From an uncultured Alistipes sp. (GTDB lineage: Bacteria > Bacteroidota > Bacteroidia > Bacteroidales > Rikenellaceae), in the NCBI GenBank assembly GCA_900768045.1, contig CAAGBL010000012.1:1-34816 (forward strand): a stretch of 34,816 bases of DNA. The letters run 5' to 3'. The position numbers and the translations under genes are program-made. Under the pieces are notes generated by a model. It had not been told where the DNA came from, searched no databases, and was given only the letters and a program-made list of their open reading frames with translations. Positions 1 to 7,079 of this stretch are shown here, one piece after another. How positions within the stretch are numbered: position 1 is the stretch's first letter; every line of letters starts with the position of its first letter.

Positions 1-872
1 TCGGCGATATTGAGCGTTGCCGACTCATTGACCAAAGCCCTTGTAGTAGGAGCAAGCGAAATCCAACTCTTTGCCTCCTCGGGAATAACAACCTCGCACT
101 CTACATTGGTCTGGTATGCTATATTGATACTCTGAGCCAAACCTGTGGTATTGAAGGTGTTGTTTTCATCGGCAATGATTGCATCGTTTTGTACTTGGTT
201 GATTGTGTACTCGGCAAAGAGTGTGTTATCGCCAACCTTCACCACCTTTACCACTGCGCTCCTCTCGCTGTAAGAGGTGTTCTCAGCTACATCAAGATTG
301 ATGCTCTCGCTAACCAAAGCCCTTGTAGCAGGAGCAAGCGAAATCCAACTCTTTGCCTCCTCGGGGATGATGACCTCGCACTCAACTGTCGTTTGGTAGG
401 CAATATCGACTGTGCCACCCTCAACGGGAAGATTAAATGTATTGTTCTCGTCAGCTATAATAGCCTCCTTGAACGATTGCGATACCACCAAGAGTTTCTT
501 TGCCTTGCCACAACTGAAAGTAATGGTGCCCTCGCGGTCGTCATAGGTAAGGTCGGCAGTGAGGGTTATTGTAGTACCCTCCTCGCTTGCCTCGCCGCCT
601 GATATAGAAGTAGTTACCCAATCACAATTATTTGTCAGTGTCCACTCATAGTTGCTGTACACCTTAACTTCAACGCTCTCGCCATCGGGCACGAACGTAA
701 GCACCTCCTTATTGAGAGTGATGTAGGCGTCATCGGGAATCTCACTGCCATCATCAGGTTTCTCCTCGGGCTGTTCGGTAGGATCTTGTGGAGTGTCGAT
801 TGGATCGTTAGGTTCGCTACAACCCACACATAGCAGACTAAATAGTGCTAAAAGTAAAAATAGCTTTTTCAT
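1..872 (-). CDS. BACON-repeat lipoprotein, C-terminus beyond window
   Basis: Probable outer-membrane or surface lipoprotein of unknown ligand. The reading frame starts at ATG 872 and stays open to the left edge, so only about 290 residues are visible. The N-terminus MKKLFLLLALFSLLCVGC is a lipoprotein signal with Cys18 as the likely lipidated residue, followed by an acidic, proline-rich linker (SEPNDPIDTPQDPTEQPEE). Three BACON-like immunoglobulin-fold units follow. The second and third are nearly identical around VECEV(I/V)IPEEAKSWISLAP, with a 94-residue period. BACON domains are known in Bacteroidetes carbohydrate-active and surface proteins, where they may act as spacers or mucin/glycan binders; binding is not shown here. 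No neighbour on this side reveals the substrate. No exact TAnnTTTG box is visible upstream; a one-off match (ATAGTTTG on the minus strand) lies near 903-910. Confidence 0.85.
   Translation of the reverse strand, partial: MKKLFLLLALFSLLCVGCSEPNDPIDTPQDPTEQPEEKPDDGSEIPDDAYITLNKEVLTFVPDGESVEVKVYSNYEWTLTNNCDWVTTSISGGEASEEGTTITLTADLTYDDREGTITFSCGKAKKLLVVSQSFKEAIIADENNTFNLPVEGGTVDIAYQTTVECEVIIPEEAKSWISLAPATRALVSESINLDVAENTSYSERSAVVKVVKVGDNTLFAEYTINQVQNDAIIADENNTFNTTGLAQSINIAYQTNVECEVVIPEEAKSWISLAPTTRALVNESATLNIA
31..368. repeat. Direct repeat within the BACON lipoprotein gene
   Basis: A stretch of about 55 bp starting at 31 recurs starting at 313, almost base for base (one difference in the first 20 bases: GTAGTAGG versus GTAGCAGG). 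The offset is 282 bp, exactly 94 codons. It encodes the conserved PEEAKSWISLAP segment of two consecutive BACON-like units. Identity at DNA level implies recent duplication or gene conversion between repeats. Confidence 0.85.
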
Positions 873-1259
873 AGTAATATTAGTTTAGATTGTTTGTTTC
901 AAACTATATTACCATACAACTCCTCTATGGTGGATTATATATAAACAAAGAAAGTGTGGAGTTGATTTCGTTTATCTAATCGAAGGTTGTGGAAAGACCT
1001 ATGCAAGAATAAACGATACAATGCCCCACACTTGGATAGTATGGGTATATGCACAGATTGTGCATAGCCACATAGCTATACAAGAAATGAGTGCTGTTCG
1101 TAAAGTCCTCTTGCATTGAAAACTTCCACATTCTCGATTAAGGACAAAAGCGAAAACACTTTCAATATGTCACTATTCTATCCGAATAGCACCACAAATT
1201 TAGAAAATATTTCCCAAACGAACAACACTCACGAGGGACATTGTTTGTGTATTTACACA
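873..1259. other. Non-coding gap with one dyad
   Basis: About 390 bp between the lipoprotein start and the terminator at 1260. I see no convincing gene. A 63-codon TTG-initiated frame at 1116-1307 runs through the terminator hairpin and has no family resemblance. The gap holds an 8-bp inverted repeat with a 3-nt spacer (TATGCACA-GAT-TGTGCATA, 1048-1066) and a TTATATATAA palindrome at 934-943, probably part of the minus-strand upstream region of the lipoprotein gene. Confidence 0.5.
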
Positions 1260-1289
1260 AAAAATCACCTCCCGAGAGAGGTGATTTTT
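1260..1289 (-). terminator. Intrinsic terminator after the small envelope operon
   Basis: Perfect 12-bp stem AAAAATCACCTC / GAGGTGATTTTT with loop CCGAGA. Read on the minus strand it lies 28 bp past the stop codon at 1317 and ends in a T run. The A/T symmetry means it could also work in the other direction. Confidence 0.85.
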
Positions 1290-1316
1290 AAGGTTATGAT
1301 TTGTTGAATCGTTACC

Positions 1317-2021
1317 CTACTCAGCAACTGCCTCGGTAGGCTCAGGCTCGTCGCAGAGAGTATCCTCAACTACGGGTTCCGCAGCTACCTCGCCGCCCTG
1401 GAGCTTATAGGCGAGGGTAAGAACACGGCACTCGCTCTCGACAGCGGCAATCTGCGACTCATACGCTGTGATGCCCTCCTTCATCTTGCCCAACTCCTCG
1501 AGCATCTCGGCAGGATAGCCAGCCTCGATAAGCTTGTCAGAGTATGCCTGAATCTCAGCCTCAGCCTGCTGAATCTCAGCATTTATCTCACTAATACGCT
1601 GCTCATTAGCAGCCATAATCTCGGCATACTTCTCCGAGGTCAACGCCTCGAAGGACCAAGCAGCATCGAGCATATTGAGTGAGCCTGTAAACTCATCTTT
1701 GAGTGCCTGAAGCGCAGCGTTTTTAGCATGAATCTCGTCGCAAGCGTAGCTTGCCTCACGCAAAGCGTCGTTCGTTAGGCGCTTAAACTCGAGCGACGCA
1801 GCGCCATTATACATGCGCTCGTAGGCAATCTCATACTGTCGGGCGAGCTTCTCGATGCTCTTAAGCTCCTCCTCCGACTCTACGCCCTCGGCCAAAGTGA
1901 TGATGCGCTGAGCATCTTTCTTAGGCGTGGTAAGCGTAACACGTGACTCGCACTGCGACATCAACAACACCACAGCAACAAGCGCTGTATAACCCAATAT
2001 TGCAAAAATATCTCTCTTCAT
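1317..2021 (-). CDS. Membrane-anchored coiled-coil protein, unknown function
   Basis: Unrecognised 234-residue envelope protein. It begins with a hydrophobic segment (residues 6-22) followed by LMSQC at 20-24. This could be a poor lipobox, but Gln at -1 is unusual, so an uncleaved membrane anchor is equally likely. Residues about 40-205 are charged and helical (for example EEELKSIEKLARQYEIAYER and EQRISEINAEIQQAEAEIQ), consistent with a long coiled coil in the periplasm. The tail is acidic and proline-containing. It follows the 94-residue lipoprotein by 8 bp and probably shares its transcript, which ends at the 1260-1289 terminator. Its first 70 mature residues resemble the neighbouring lipoprotein, suggesting common origin. 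No catalytic motif is visible. Confidence 0.75.
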   Translation of the reverse strand: MKRDIFAILGYTALVAVVLLMSQCESRVTLTTPKKDAQRIITLAEGVESEEELKSIEKLARQYEIAYERMYNGAASLEFKRLTNDALREASYACDEIHAKNAALQALKDEFTGSLNMLDAAWSFEALTSEKYAEIMAANEQRISEINAEIQQAEAEIQAYSDKLIEAGYPAEMLEELGKMKEGITAYESQIAAVESECRVLTLAYKLQGGEVAAEPVVEDTLCDEPEPTEAVAE

Positions 2022-2029
2022 CGCAACTC

Positions 2030-2314
2030 CTATTTAACATTTGACAACACCTCATTGGCTGACTGCAAGAATATCTCGTACTCCTCGCCACCAATCTGCG
2101 TGCGCATAGCCTCCTCATACTTTTCGAGCTCGGCACGTGCCGCCACAAACTCCTCATAGCTCTTTGCCTCGGCAACAGCCGTTGCAAGCTCCACGCTCTT
2201 GTCGTAAGCCACACCAAGGGCATCATCAGCATTAATCTCGACGGCTGGGCCTCGGTCGGCACACGACACTGACGCAACAGCCACAGCACATACTACTAAT
2301 AGTCGTTTCATCAC
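2030..2314 (-). CDS. Small lipoprotein, unknown function
   Basis: A 94-residue protein with a lipoprotein signal: MMKRLLVVCAVAVASVSC, with Cys18 as the modification site. The mature part is a short, acidic, alpha-helical segment (SYEEFVAARAELEKYEEAMR) with no recognised domain. Either of two adjacent ATG codons may start it. It sits 18 bp downstream of rlmI and 8 bp upstream of the coiled-coil protein, so cotranscription is likely. The pattern of a hydrophobic N-terminus plus a helix containing (E)EE-x-x-x-A/I-E-x-L-x-x-Y-E resembles its downstream neighbour. Function not assigned. Confidence 0.75.
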   Translation of the reverse strand: MMKRLLVVCAVAVASVSCADRGPAVEINADDALGVAYDKSVELATAVAEAKSYEEFVAARAELEKYEEAMRTQIGGEEYEIFLQSANEVLSNVK

Positions 2315-2332
2315 TTATTATTTATATTATTC

Positions 2333-3535
2333 TTACTCTACATATACCACTAAACCCTTAAGGTACTCGCCCTCAGGGTGGTAGATATTTATTGGGTGGT
2401 CGGCAGGCTGTGTTAGCTGGCCGATGATGCGCACCTTACGTCCTGCGATTGCCGCAGCGGTAAATATCGTTGTGCGGAAGAGCTCACGGCTAACAGCTTG
2501 CGAGCATGAGAAGGTAAAGAGAATACCGCCAGGACGTATCTTCTGCAAGGCACGAGCATTAATCTTCTTATAGCCCTGAAGCGCATTGCCCAACACCTTA
2601 TGGTGCTTGGCAAAGGCTGGCGGATCGAGAATAATAAGGTCATAATCCGAGTCGATATCCTTCAAATACTCCACAGCATTACATGCTATGGCCTCGTGCT
2701 TAGCCTCCTGGCCAAAGTTAAGGCGCACATTCTCGTCGGCAAGCTTCACGGCACGCTCCGAAAGGTCGATAGATACCACCTCCGTAGCACCTCCCGCCAA
2801 CGCAGCGACAGAGAAGCCACCAGTATAGCAGAATGTGTTGAGCACCTTACGGCCACGTGAGTACTGGCGCACCAAGTCACGGTTTACACGCTGGTCTATA
2901 AAAAAGCCCGTTTTTTGTCCCTCCTCCCAGTTAACCTTGAACTTCAGGCCATTCTCCAACACCACAGCATCGGGATTTTCGGAGCGGCCCCACAAATATC
3001 CATCGATAGCACCGAGGTCGGCCTTAAATGGTAACGTCTGCGAGCTCTTATCATAGATAGCCTCGATCTCCTCGCCATAGGCCTTGCGTATAGCATCGGC
3101 AATAAGTAGGCGTGAGTGGTACATGCCCACAGAGTGGCACTGCACAACAGCCGTGCGACCATAGACATCCACAACCAAGCCTGGGAGCAGGTCGCCCTCG
3201 CCATGTACTAAGCGGTAGCACGTAGTATCGGCATTGTTAACCATGCCGAGCGACTCACGCAGAGCCTTGGCATGAGCTATGCGCTCCTCCCACCACCTTG
3301 CGTCGATAGCCTCCTCCTCAAAGGTAAGCACACGCACGGCAATAGAGCCAATCTGATAGTGGCCACGAGCAATAAACTCGCCGCCCTTAGTAATAACATC
3401 AACTACGTCGCCCTCGGCTAAAGCCTTATCACCCTCAGCGATATGGTCGATAGCGCCCGAAAATACCCAAGGGTGGCGACGCAATAGCGACTCCTCCTTG
3501 CCACGACGCAAGTGTACACATGCCAATTTACTCAT
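2333..3535 (-). CDS. rlmI: 23S rRNA (cytosine-C5)-methyltransferase, RlmI family
   Basis: Predicted to transfer a methyl group from S-adenosylmethionine to a cytosine of 23S rRNA (C1962 in E. coli numbering for RlmI). At 400 residues it matches the family length of about 396. An N-terminal PUA domain (about 1-75, with the HPWVFSGAI motif) is followed by a linker fold and a Rossmann-type methyltransferase domain. The SAM loop is FCYTGGFSV (235-243), the acidic ribose-binding strand is VVSIDLS, motif IV is LDPP (D304-P306), and the catalytic cysteine is in TFSCSQ (C344). The ATG lies inside the end of the upstream exonuclease gene (8-bp overlap), implying translational coupling. Close relatives act on other RNAs, so the exact target base is inference. 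Confidence 0.93.
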   Translation of the reverse strand: MSKLACVHLRRGKEESLLRRHPWVFSGAIDHIAEGDKALAEGDVVDVITKGGEFIARGHYQIGSIAVRVLTFEEEAIDARWWEERIAHAKALRESLGMVNNADTTCYRLVHGEGDLLPGLVVDVYGRTAVVQCHSVGMYHSRLLIADAIRKAYGEEIEAIYDKSSQTLPFKADLGAIDGYLWGRSENPDAVVLENGLKFKVNWEEGQKTGFFIDQRVNRDLVRQYSRGRKVLNTFCYTGGFSVAALAGGATEVVSIDLSERAVKLADENVRLNFGQEAKHEAIACNAVEYLKDIDSDYDLIILDPPAFAKHHKVLGNALQGYKKINARALQKIRPGGILFTFSCSQAVSRELFRTTIFTAAAIAGRKVRIIGQLTQPADHPINIYHPEGEYLKGLVVYVE

Positions 3536-4250
3536 ATTTTTCTGCTCTTTTATTTTTCTTTATACTCTTAGCCACAAAGCGACGATTACGACGAGACTTA
3601 GGCTTCATGGCAGCCTTTGCATCTACTCGTGGCTTCGAAGCGCTGATAATGGTTAGTGGAGCTTCAACATTGGGCTTAACCAAAAGTAGCTCCTCGAGCA
3701 ACTTTAGCGACACCCATGCATCGGTAGCTGCATAATCCTGCTGCTGCTCAGTGAGCGCCGTTGCCTCCCAGTTACTTAGGCGCTGCGCCTTAGATACTCG
3801 CTCGCCAAGAACTATCGCCGAGAGCTTGCGTAGGCTCTTCTCCTCGATACCCCACCTCGACGCCTCGTGCTGCAAATCAACAAAGCCGTCGGCATTGAAC
3901 TCACGTAGCTCACGCAACTGACGGATATCGCCCGAGACATCGGCACCAACCTTCAATATGCGGCGAGAGCCCAAAATCTTGAGTATGCGGTTGCTGAGGC
4001 GAATCTTACATAGACGAAATAGGTAGCACGTATCGGGCGTAGAGAGCTGCAACAGAGATACTTTGTAGCTCACACCTGCACGAAACGATGGTCGTGTCTC
4101 GGTGTCGAAACCTATACGCTCATGGCGCTGCAAATCCTCGCATGCCGCATCGACCATATCGTCGTTATCTACAACGACAATACGTCCAGGAAAGCGAGCC
4201 GCAGGAAGCATCGCCACACTATCGTTATCTATATTTGCTTGAAATGCCAT
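3528..4250 (-). CDS. WRN-type DEDDy 3'-5' exonuclease
   Basis: Predicted metal-dependent 3'-5' exonuclease of the RNase D/WRN exonuclease family. Motif I is FDTET (D49, E51), motif II D108 in KVGADVSGDIRQL, and motif III YAATD (Y173, D177), giving the DEDDy set. The stretch from about 138 to 178 (SLRKLSAIVLGE, then QRLSNWEATALTEQQQDYAATDAW) resembles the exonuclease domain of human WRN more than bacterial RNase D, and there is no HRDC domain. Residues about 195-240 form a basic tail (KPKSRRNRRF, then KKNKRAEKYE), suited to nucleic-acid binding. It lies 39 bp downstream of recQ and overlaps rlmI. A TAAATTTG box (4285-4292, minus strand) may add an internal promoter. DNA rather than RNA as substrate is inference from the recQ linkage. 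Confidence 0.88.
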   Translation of the reverse strand: MAFQANIDNDSVAMLPAARFPGRIVVVDNDDMVDAACEDLQRHERIGFDTETRPSFRAGVSYKVSLLQLSTPDTCYLFRLCKIRLSNRILKILGSRRILKVGADVSGDIRQLRELREFNADGFVDLQHEASRWGIEEKSLRKLSAIVLGERVSKAQRLSNWEATALTEQQQDYAATDAWVSLKLLEELLLVKPNVEAPLTIISASKPRVDAKAAMKPKSRRNRRFVAKSIKKNKRAEKYE

Positions 4251-4289
4251 TAATTATGGGGGTTCGCTTGACAAAGTCAAGGAACAAAT

Positions 4290-6212
4290 TTAGCTATTTA
4301 TTTTTAATTTGCCATACTTCGACATAGAAATTTTCTCAGCGGCAACCAGTTTGTCGATAATAGCAACCACTCGCTCAGGGGCAACATTAAGAGCGCTAAC
4401 TATCTCTTTTACATCGAGTTCCGACACCGCAAGTAGTGACATTATCTGCTCAACAATAGGCCCTTCGCTCTCGGCACTACGTCGCTTACGCAGACACACA
4501 TCGCACACGCCACACTCCTTCGACTCCCTGTCGCCGAAGTAGTTTTCGATAATCTGGCTGCGGCACCTATCCTCCGAGGTAACATACTCGACCATGCTCT
4601 CGTAGCGCTCCATCATCAGCCTATGGCGTAGCTGATAGGTTTCAGGGGCAATATAGAGGCTCTTTATAGGTAGACGCTCTGTGTCGAAACGCACTAAAGG
4701 TGAGTTATTTGCAGGTATATAACGTATTACCCTCATGCGCCACAACACCTTCATAAGCTCGTGCACACGCTCGGCACTAAGCTGCGACTCAGCAGCAATC
4801 TCAAGCTCGTTGATTGAGCGAAAGCGACTAAACAAACCGTCATACTTGCGAAGAATAACACGCAGCATGCAGTCCATGTCGTTACCACCAGCATTAACAC
4901 CATATAACGCATCACGACTACACTCAAACATCATCTTTGCAGGCTCGTCGTTTTGGTCAATAAAGGTCATATAGCCATTCTGCTCAAGAAGCGACAGAGC
5001 GCTCTTGACACGCCCAGCATACATGCGCTCACGAGCACAGAAGTCATAAATGTTGAACACAAACGAAGCACCCTCAGCATCGCCAATAGGCACTTGCAGA
5101 TAGTTTGCTATGCGCTCATAAATGAGCTTCACATCGTCGATAGGCGGAAACTCCGACTCGAGAATACGCTTGCGGCGAGCGATGTCGCCATCTTCGTAAA
5201 GAAGCAAAGCATAGCAGCGCTTGCCATCACGACCGGCACGACCCGCTTCCTGGTAATACTCCTCGAGCGTGTCGCTCAGCGTATAGTGCACCACAAACCT
5301 CACATCGCTCTTGTCGATACCCATACCAAATGCATTGGTAGCCACCATGATACGCGTCTTGCCACTAAGCCACTCATCTTGGCGCATCGAACGCTCCAAG
5401 ACGGGCAGTCCAGCGTGGTAGAACTGAGCGCTTATCTCGTCGTCACGCAGTCTCTGAGCAAGCTTCTCGCACTCGTCACGTGTCGACATATAGACAATTC
5501 CCGAGCCCTCAACATTACGGATAATGCGTATTAGCTGCTCATATTTATTGCCATCTTTGCGCACCACATACGACAAATTTGGGCGTGCAAAGCTCGAGCG
5601 GAGCACTCTCTTCTGAGCAAAGCCTAAGCGAAACATTATGTCGTCAGCAACAACCTCAGTGGCCGATGCCGTGAGGGCTAAAAATGTGGCCTTTGGGGCA
5701 TACTTTCTAATCTCGGCAATACGCAGATATGAGGGGCGGAAGTCGTAACCCCACTGCGAGATGCAGTGTGCCTCGTCAACAACCACAAGGCTCACGTTCA
5801 TAACCTTAAGACGCTCACGAAAAGCCTCAGTAGCAAGGCGTTCGGGCGAGAGATAGAGCATCTTGACATCACCATAGGCACAGTTATCCAAGGCTATCTC
5901 TATGCGATGCTGCTCCATGCCCGAGTGCACCGCCACAGCCGAGATGCCACGACGGCGGAGGTTATCCACCTGATCTTTCATCAGGGCAATTAGCGGGGTT
6001 ATTACAATGGTCAACCCCTCAAGGGCAAGAGCGGGAATTTGGAAAGTGAGCGACTTGCCACCTCCTGTGGGCATGAGCGCCAGCGTATCGTTGCCCGAGA
6101 GCACCGACTCGATAATCTCACGCTGCATGGGGCGGAACTCATTATAGCCCCACCACTTATGCAAAATCTCCTCTATTGAGGAGGGCGCAATATGCTCTCC
6201 ACGGTTTTTCAC
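4290..6212 (-). CDS. recQ: RecQ-family ATP-dependent DNA helicase
   Basis: 3'-5' DNA helicase that unwinds recombination and fork intermediates. The 640-residue protein has helicase motif 0 (WGYNEFRPMQ, 21-30), Walker A TGGGKS (K53), DEAH box (146-149), the RecQ aromatic loop CISQWGYDFRPSYL, and motif VI QEAGRAGRDGK. The RecQ zinc site is intact: C550, C567, C570, C573, with the same spacing as E. coli RecQ. The last 65 residues look like a short helical/winged domain rather than a standard HRDC. Translation is taken from GTG 6212. A TAtcTTTG box ends only 4 bp upstream, so the message may be leaderless; an in-frame TTG at 6164 preceded by AGAGGAG is the alternative. First gene of a five-gene operon. 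Confidence 0.95.
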   Translation of the reverse strand: MKNRGEHIAPSSIEEILHKWWGYNEFRPMQREIIESVLSGNDTLALMPTGGGKSLTFQIPALALEGLTIVITPLIALMKDQVDNLRRRGISAVAVHSGMEQHRIEIALDNCAYGDVKMLYLSPERLATEAFRERLKVMNVSLVVVDEAHCISQWGYDFRPSYLRIAEIRKYAPKATFLALTASATEVVADDIMFRLGFAQKRVLRSSFARPNLSYVVRKDGNKYEQLIRIIRNVEGSGIVYMSTRDECEKLAQRLRDDEISAQFYHAGLPVLERSMRQDEWLSGKTRIMVATNAFGMGIDKSDVRFVVHYTLSDTLEEYYQEAGRAGRDGKRCYALLLYEDGDIARRKRILESEFPPIDDVKLIYERIANYLQVPIGDAEGASFVFNIYDFCARERMYAGRVKSALSLLEQNGYMTFIDQNDEPAKMMFECSRDALYGVNAGGNDMDCMLRVILRKYDGLFSRFRSINELEIAAESQLSAERVHELMKVLWRMRVIRYIPANNSPLVRFDTERLPIKSLYIAPETYQLRHRLMMERYESMVEYVTSEDRCRSQIIENYFGDRESKECGVCDVCLRKRRSAESEGPIVEQIMSLLAVSELDVKEIVSALNVAPERVVAIIDKLVAAEKISMSKYGKLKINS

Positions 6213-6216
6213 AGCA

Positions 6217-6224
6217 CAAAGATA
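6217..6224 (-). promoter_or_regulatory. Bacteroidetes -7 box for recQ
   Basis: TATCTTTG on the minus strand matches TAnnTTTG. It ends 4 bp before the recQ GTG codon, so the transcription start should fall on or next to the start codon. Confidence 0.6.
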
Positions 6225-6255
6225 AAAATTTTTAGTGATTATTCGATTTTTTTTC

Positions 6256-6263
6256 TACCTTTG
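6256..6263 (+). promoter_or_regulatory. Bacteroidetes -7 box for the metal module
   Basis: TACCTTTG matches TAnnTTTG exactly, 24 bp upstream of the PqqD-like gene. TTTA at 6231-6234, 21 bp upstream, may be a weak -33 element. It is divergent from the recQ box 31 bp away. Confidence 0.65.
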
Positions 6264-6287
6264 CGGCGTAATTGAGTATTATAACTG

Positions 6288-6557
6288 ATGAAAATTAAGG
6301 AGCAGTACAAAGTTCGAGAGATGGCTGGCGAGCATGTAGTAATCATGCAGGGCAAGCTCGGTAGCGACCTTACGCGCATCATCTCGCTTAACGATAGCGC
6401 ACTATACTTGTGGCAGTCTATCGAGGGTAAAGAGTTTAGCGTCAACACTATAGCCGAGCTTCTTGCCGAGCAATATGGCATTGACGACCAGGTGGCAACC
6501 ACAGACGCTCAGCGCTGGGTAGACAAACTCATTGATTGCGGACTTATCGAGGAGTAG
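6288..6557 (+). CDS. PqqD-like (RiPP-recognition fold) protein
   Basis: An 89-residue protein of the PqqD-like family. The pattern is a beta-rich start (EQYKVREMAGEHVVIMQGKLG), then LNDSALYLWQSIEGKEFSVNTIAELLAEQYG, then a helical end with VDKLIDCGLIEE. This fold binds leader peptides in peptide-modifying systems, but many Bacteroidales encode stand-alone copies with no known substrate. No radical SAM enzyme or precursor peptide is adjacent. Instead it heads a transcript with a His-rich protein (17 bp downstream), a TonB receptor and an HMA protein, so a link to metal handling or an unseen partner is possible but unproven. Start ATG 6288 follows an exact TAnnTTTG box. Family call fairly sure; role unknown. 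Confidence 0.8.
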   Translation: MKIKEQYKVREMAGEHVVIMQGKLGSDLTRIISLNDSALYLWQSIEGKEFSVNTIAELLAEQYGIDDQVATTDAQRWVDKLIDCGLIEE

Positions 6558-6574
6558 AGCTCAACAGCAAAGAG

Positions 6575-7003
6575 ATGAGGCAACAACGAGAGATAGCTCG
6601 AGGCATTTTTGCGATGCTGCTCGTAGCAATATATTCGATTGCTACGATTAGCTCCTCTGTTGCTATACTCTTTTGTGAACATCCTCATCACCACGAACAT
6701 ACACACCATAGCACGGAGTGTCAATGTGATGGTATTACGTTTGTTGCAGATTGCTGCGACCACCATCACACACTGCTTGGTGAGAACCATACCGACTACA
6801 TAGCCAACGAACAGCGCCACGACTCACGTAGCGCACAGCTCTTTGCGCTGTTGTTGCAGCCACATGTGACAACCTTGGCTATCGAGTCGCTTCAAGAACC
6901 TACAACGAGCGTCGAAGAGCATCTCTTTGGCGATGAATGCGAGCCGCTTAGTGCGGCACTTTCGAAGCACACCTCTCTGCGTGCACCCCCAGTAGTTGCG
7001 TAA
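6575..7003 (+). CDS. His/Cys-rich membrane-anchored protein, probable metal binding
   Basis: Unrecognised 142-residue protein. I place the start at ATG 6575 (MRQQREIARGIF) rather than the upstream TTG at 6536, which overlaps the PqqD-like gene. After a short basic start comes one hydrophobic segment (about residues 10-34, IFAMLLVAIYSIATISSSVAILF). A dense metal-ligand stretch follows: CEHPHHHEHTHH, then CQC, then CCDHHH. The rest is hydrophilic with no known domain. The topology suggests a signal anchor with the His/Cys region in the periplasm. Position directly before a TonB receptor and an exported HMA protein supports a role in copper, zinc or similar metal acquisition or sensing. The precise metal cannot be read from the sequence. 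Confidence 0.72.
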   Translation: MRQQREIARGIFAMLLVAIYSIATISSSVAILFCEHPHHHEHTHHSTECQCDGITFVADCCDHHHTLLGENHTDYIANEQRHDSRSAQLFALLLQPHVTTLAIESLQEPTTSVEEHLFGDECEPLSAALSKHTSLRAPPVVA

Positions 7004-7079
7004 GCATCACAACTACTACAAAATAAGTGTGATGCCCCCTCACCATAACTTAGTGATAACAACACACTTAACCTTGAAT

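Noticed and set aside
189..602. 137-residue plus-strand open frame
   Set aside because: It is antisense to the BACON lipoprotein gene, whose signal peptide and repeats are clear on the minus strand.
1116..1307. 63-residue plus-strand open frame
   Set aside because: TTG start, no family resemblance, and it runs through the terminator hairpin at 1260-1289.
6536..6574. Earlier TTG start for the His-rich protein
   Set aside because: It would overlap the PqqD-like gene; the ATG at 6575 directly precedes the membrane segment.
6996..7079. N-terminal extension of the TonB receptor from 6996
   Set aside because: The extra 28 residues (RKHHNYYKISVMPPHHN...) precede a perfect signal peptide at 7080 and overlap the previous gene.
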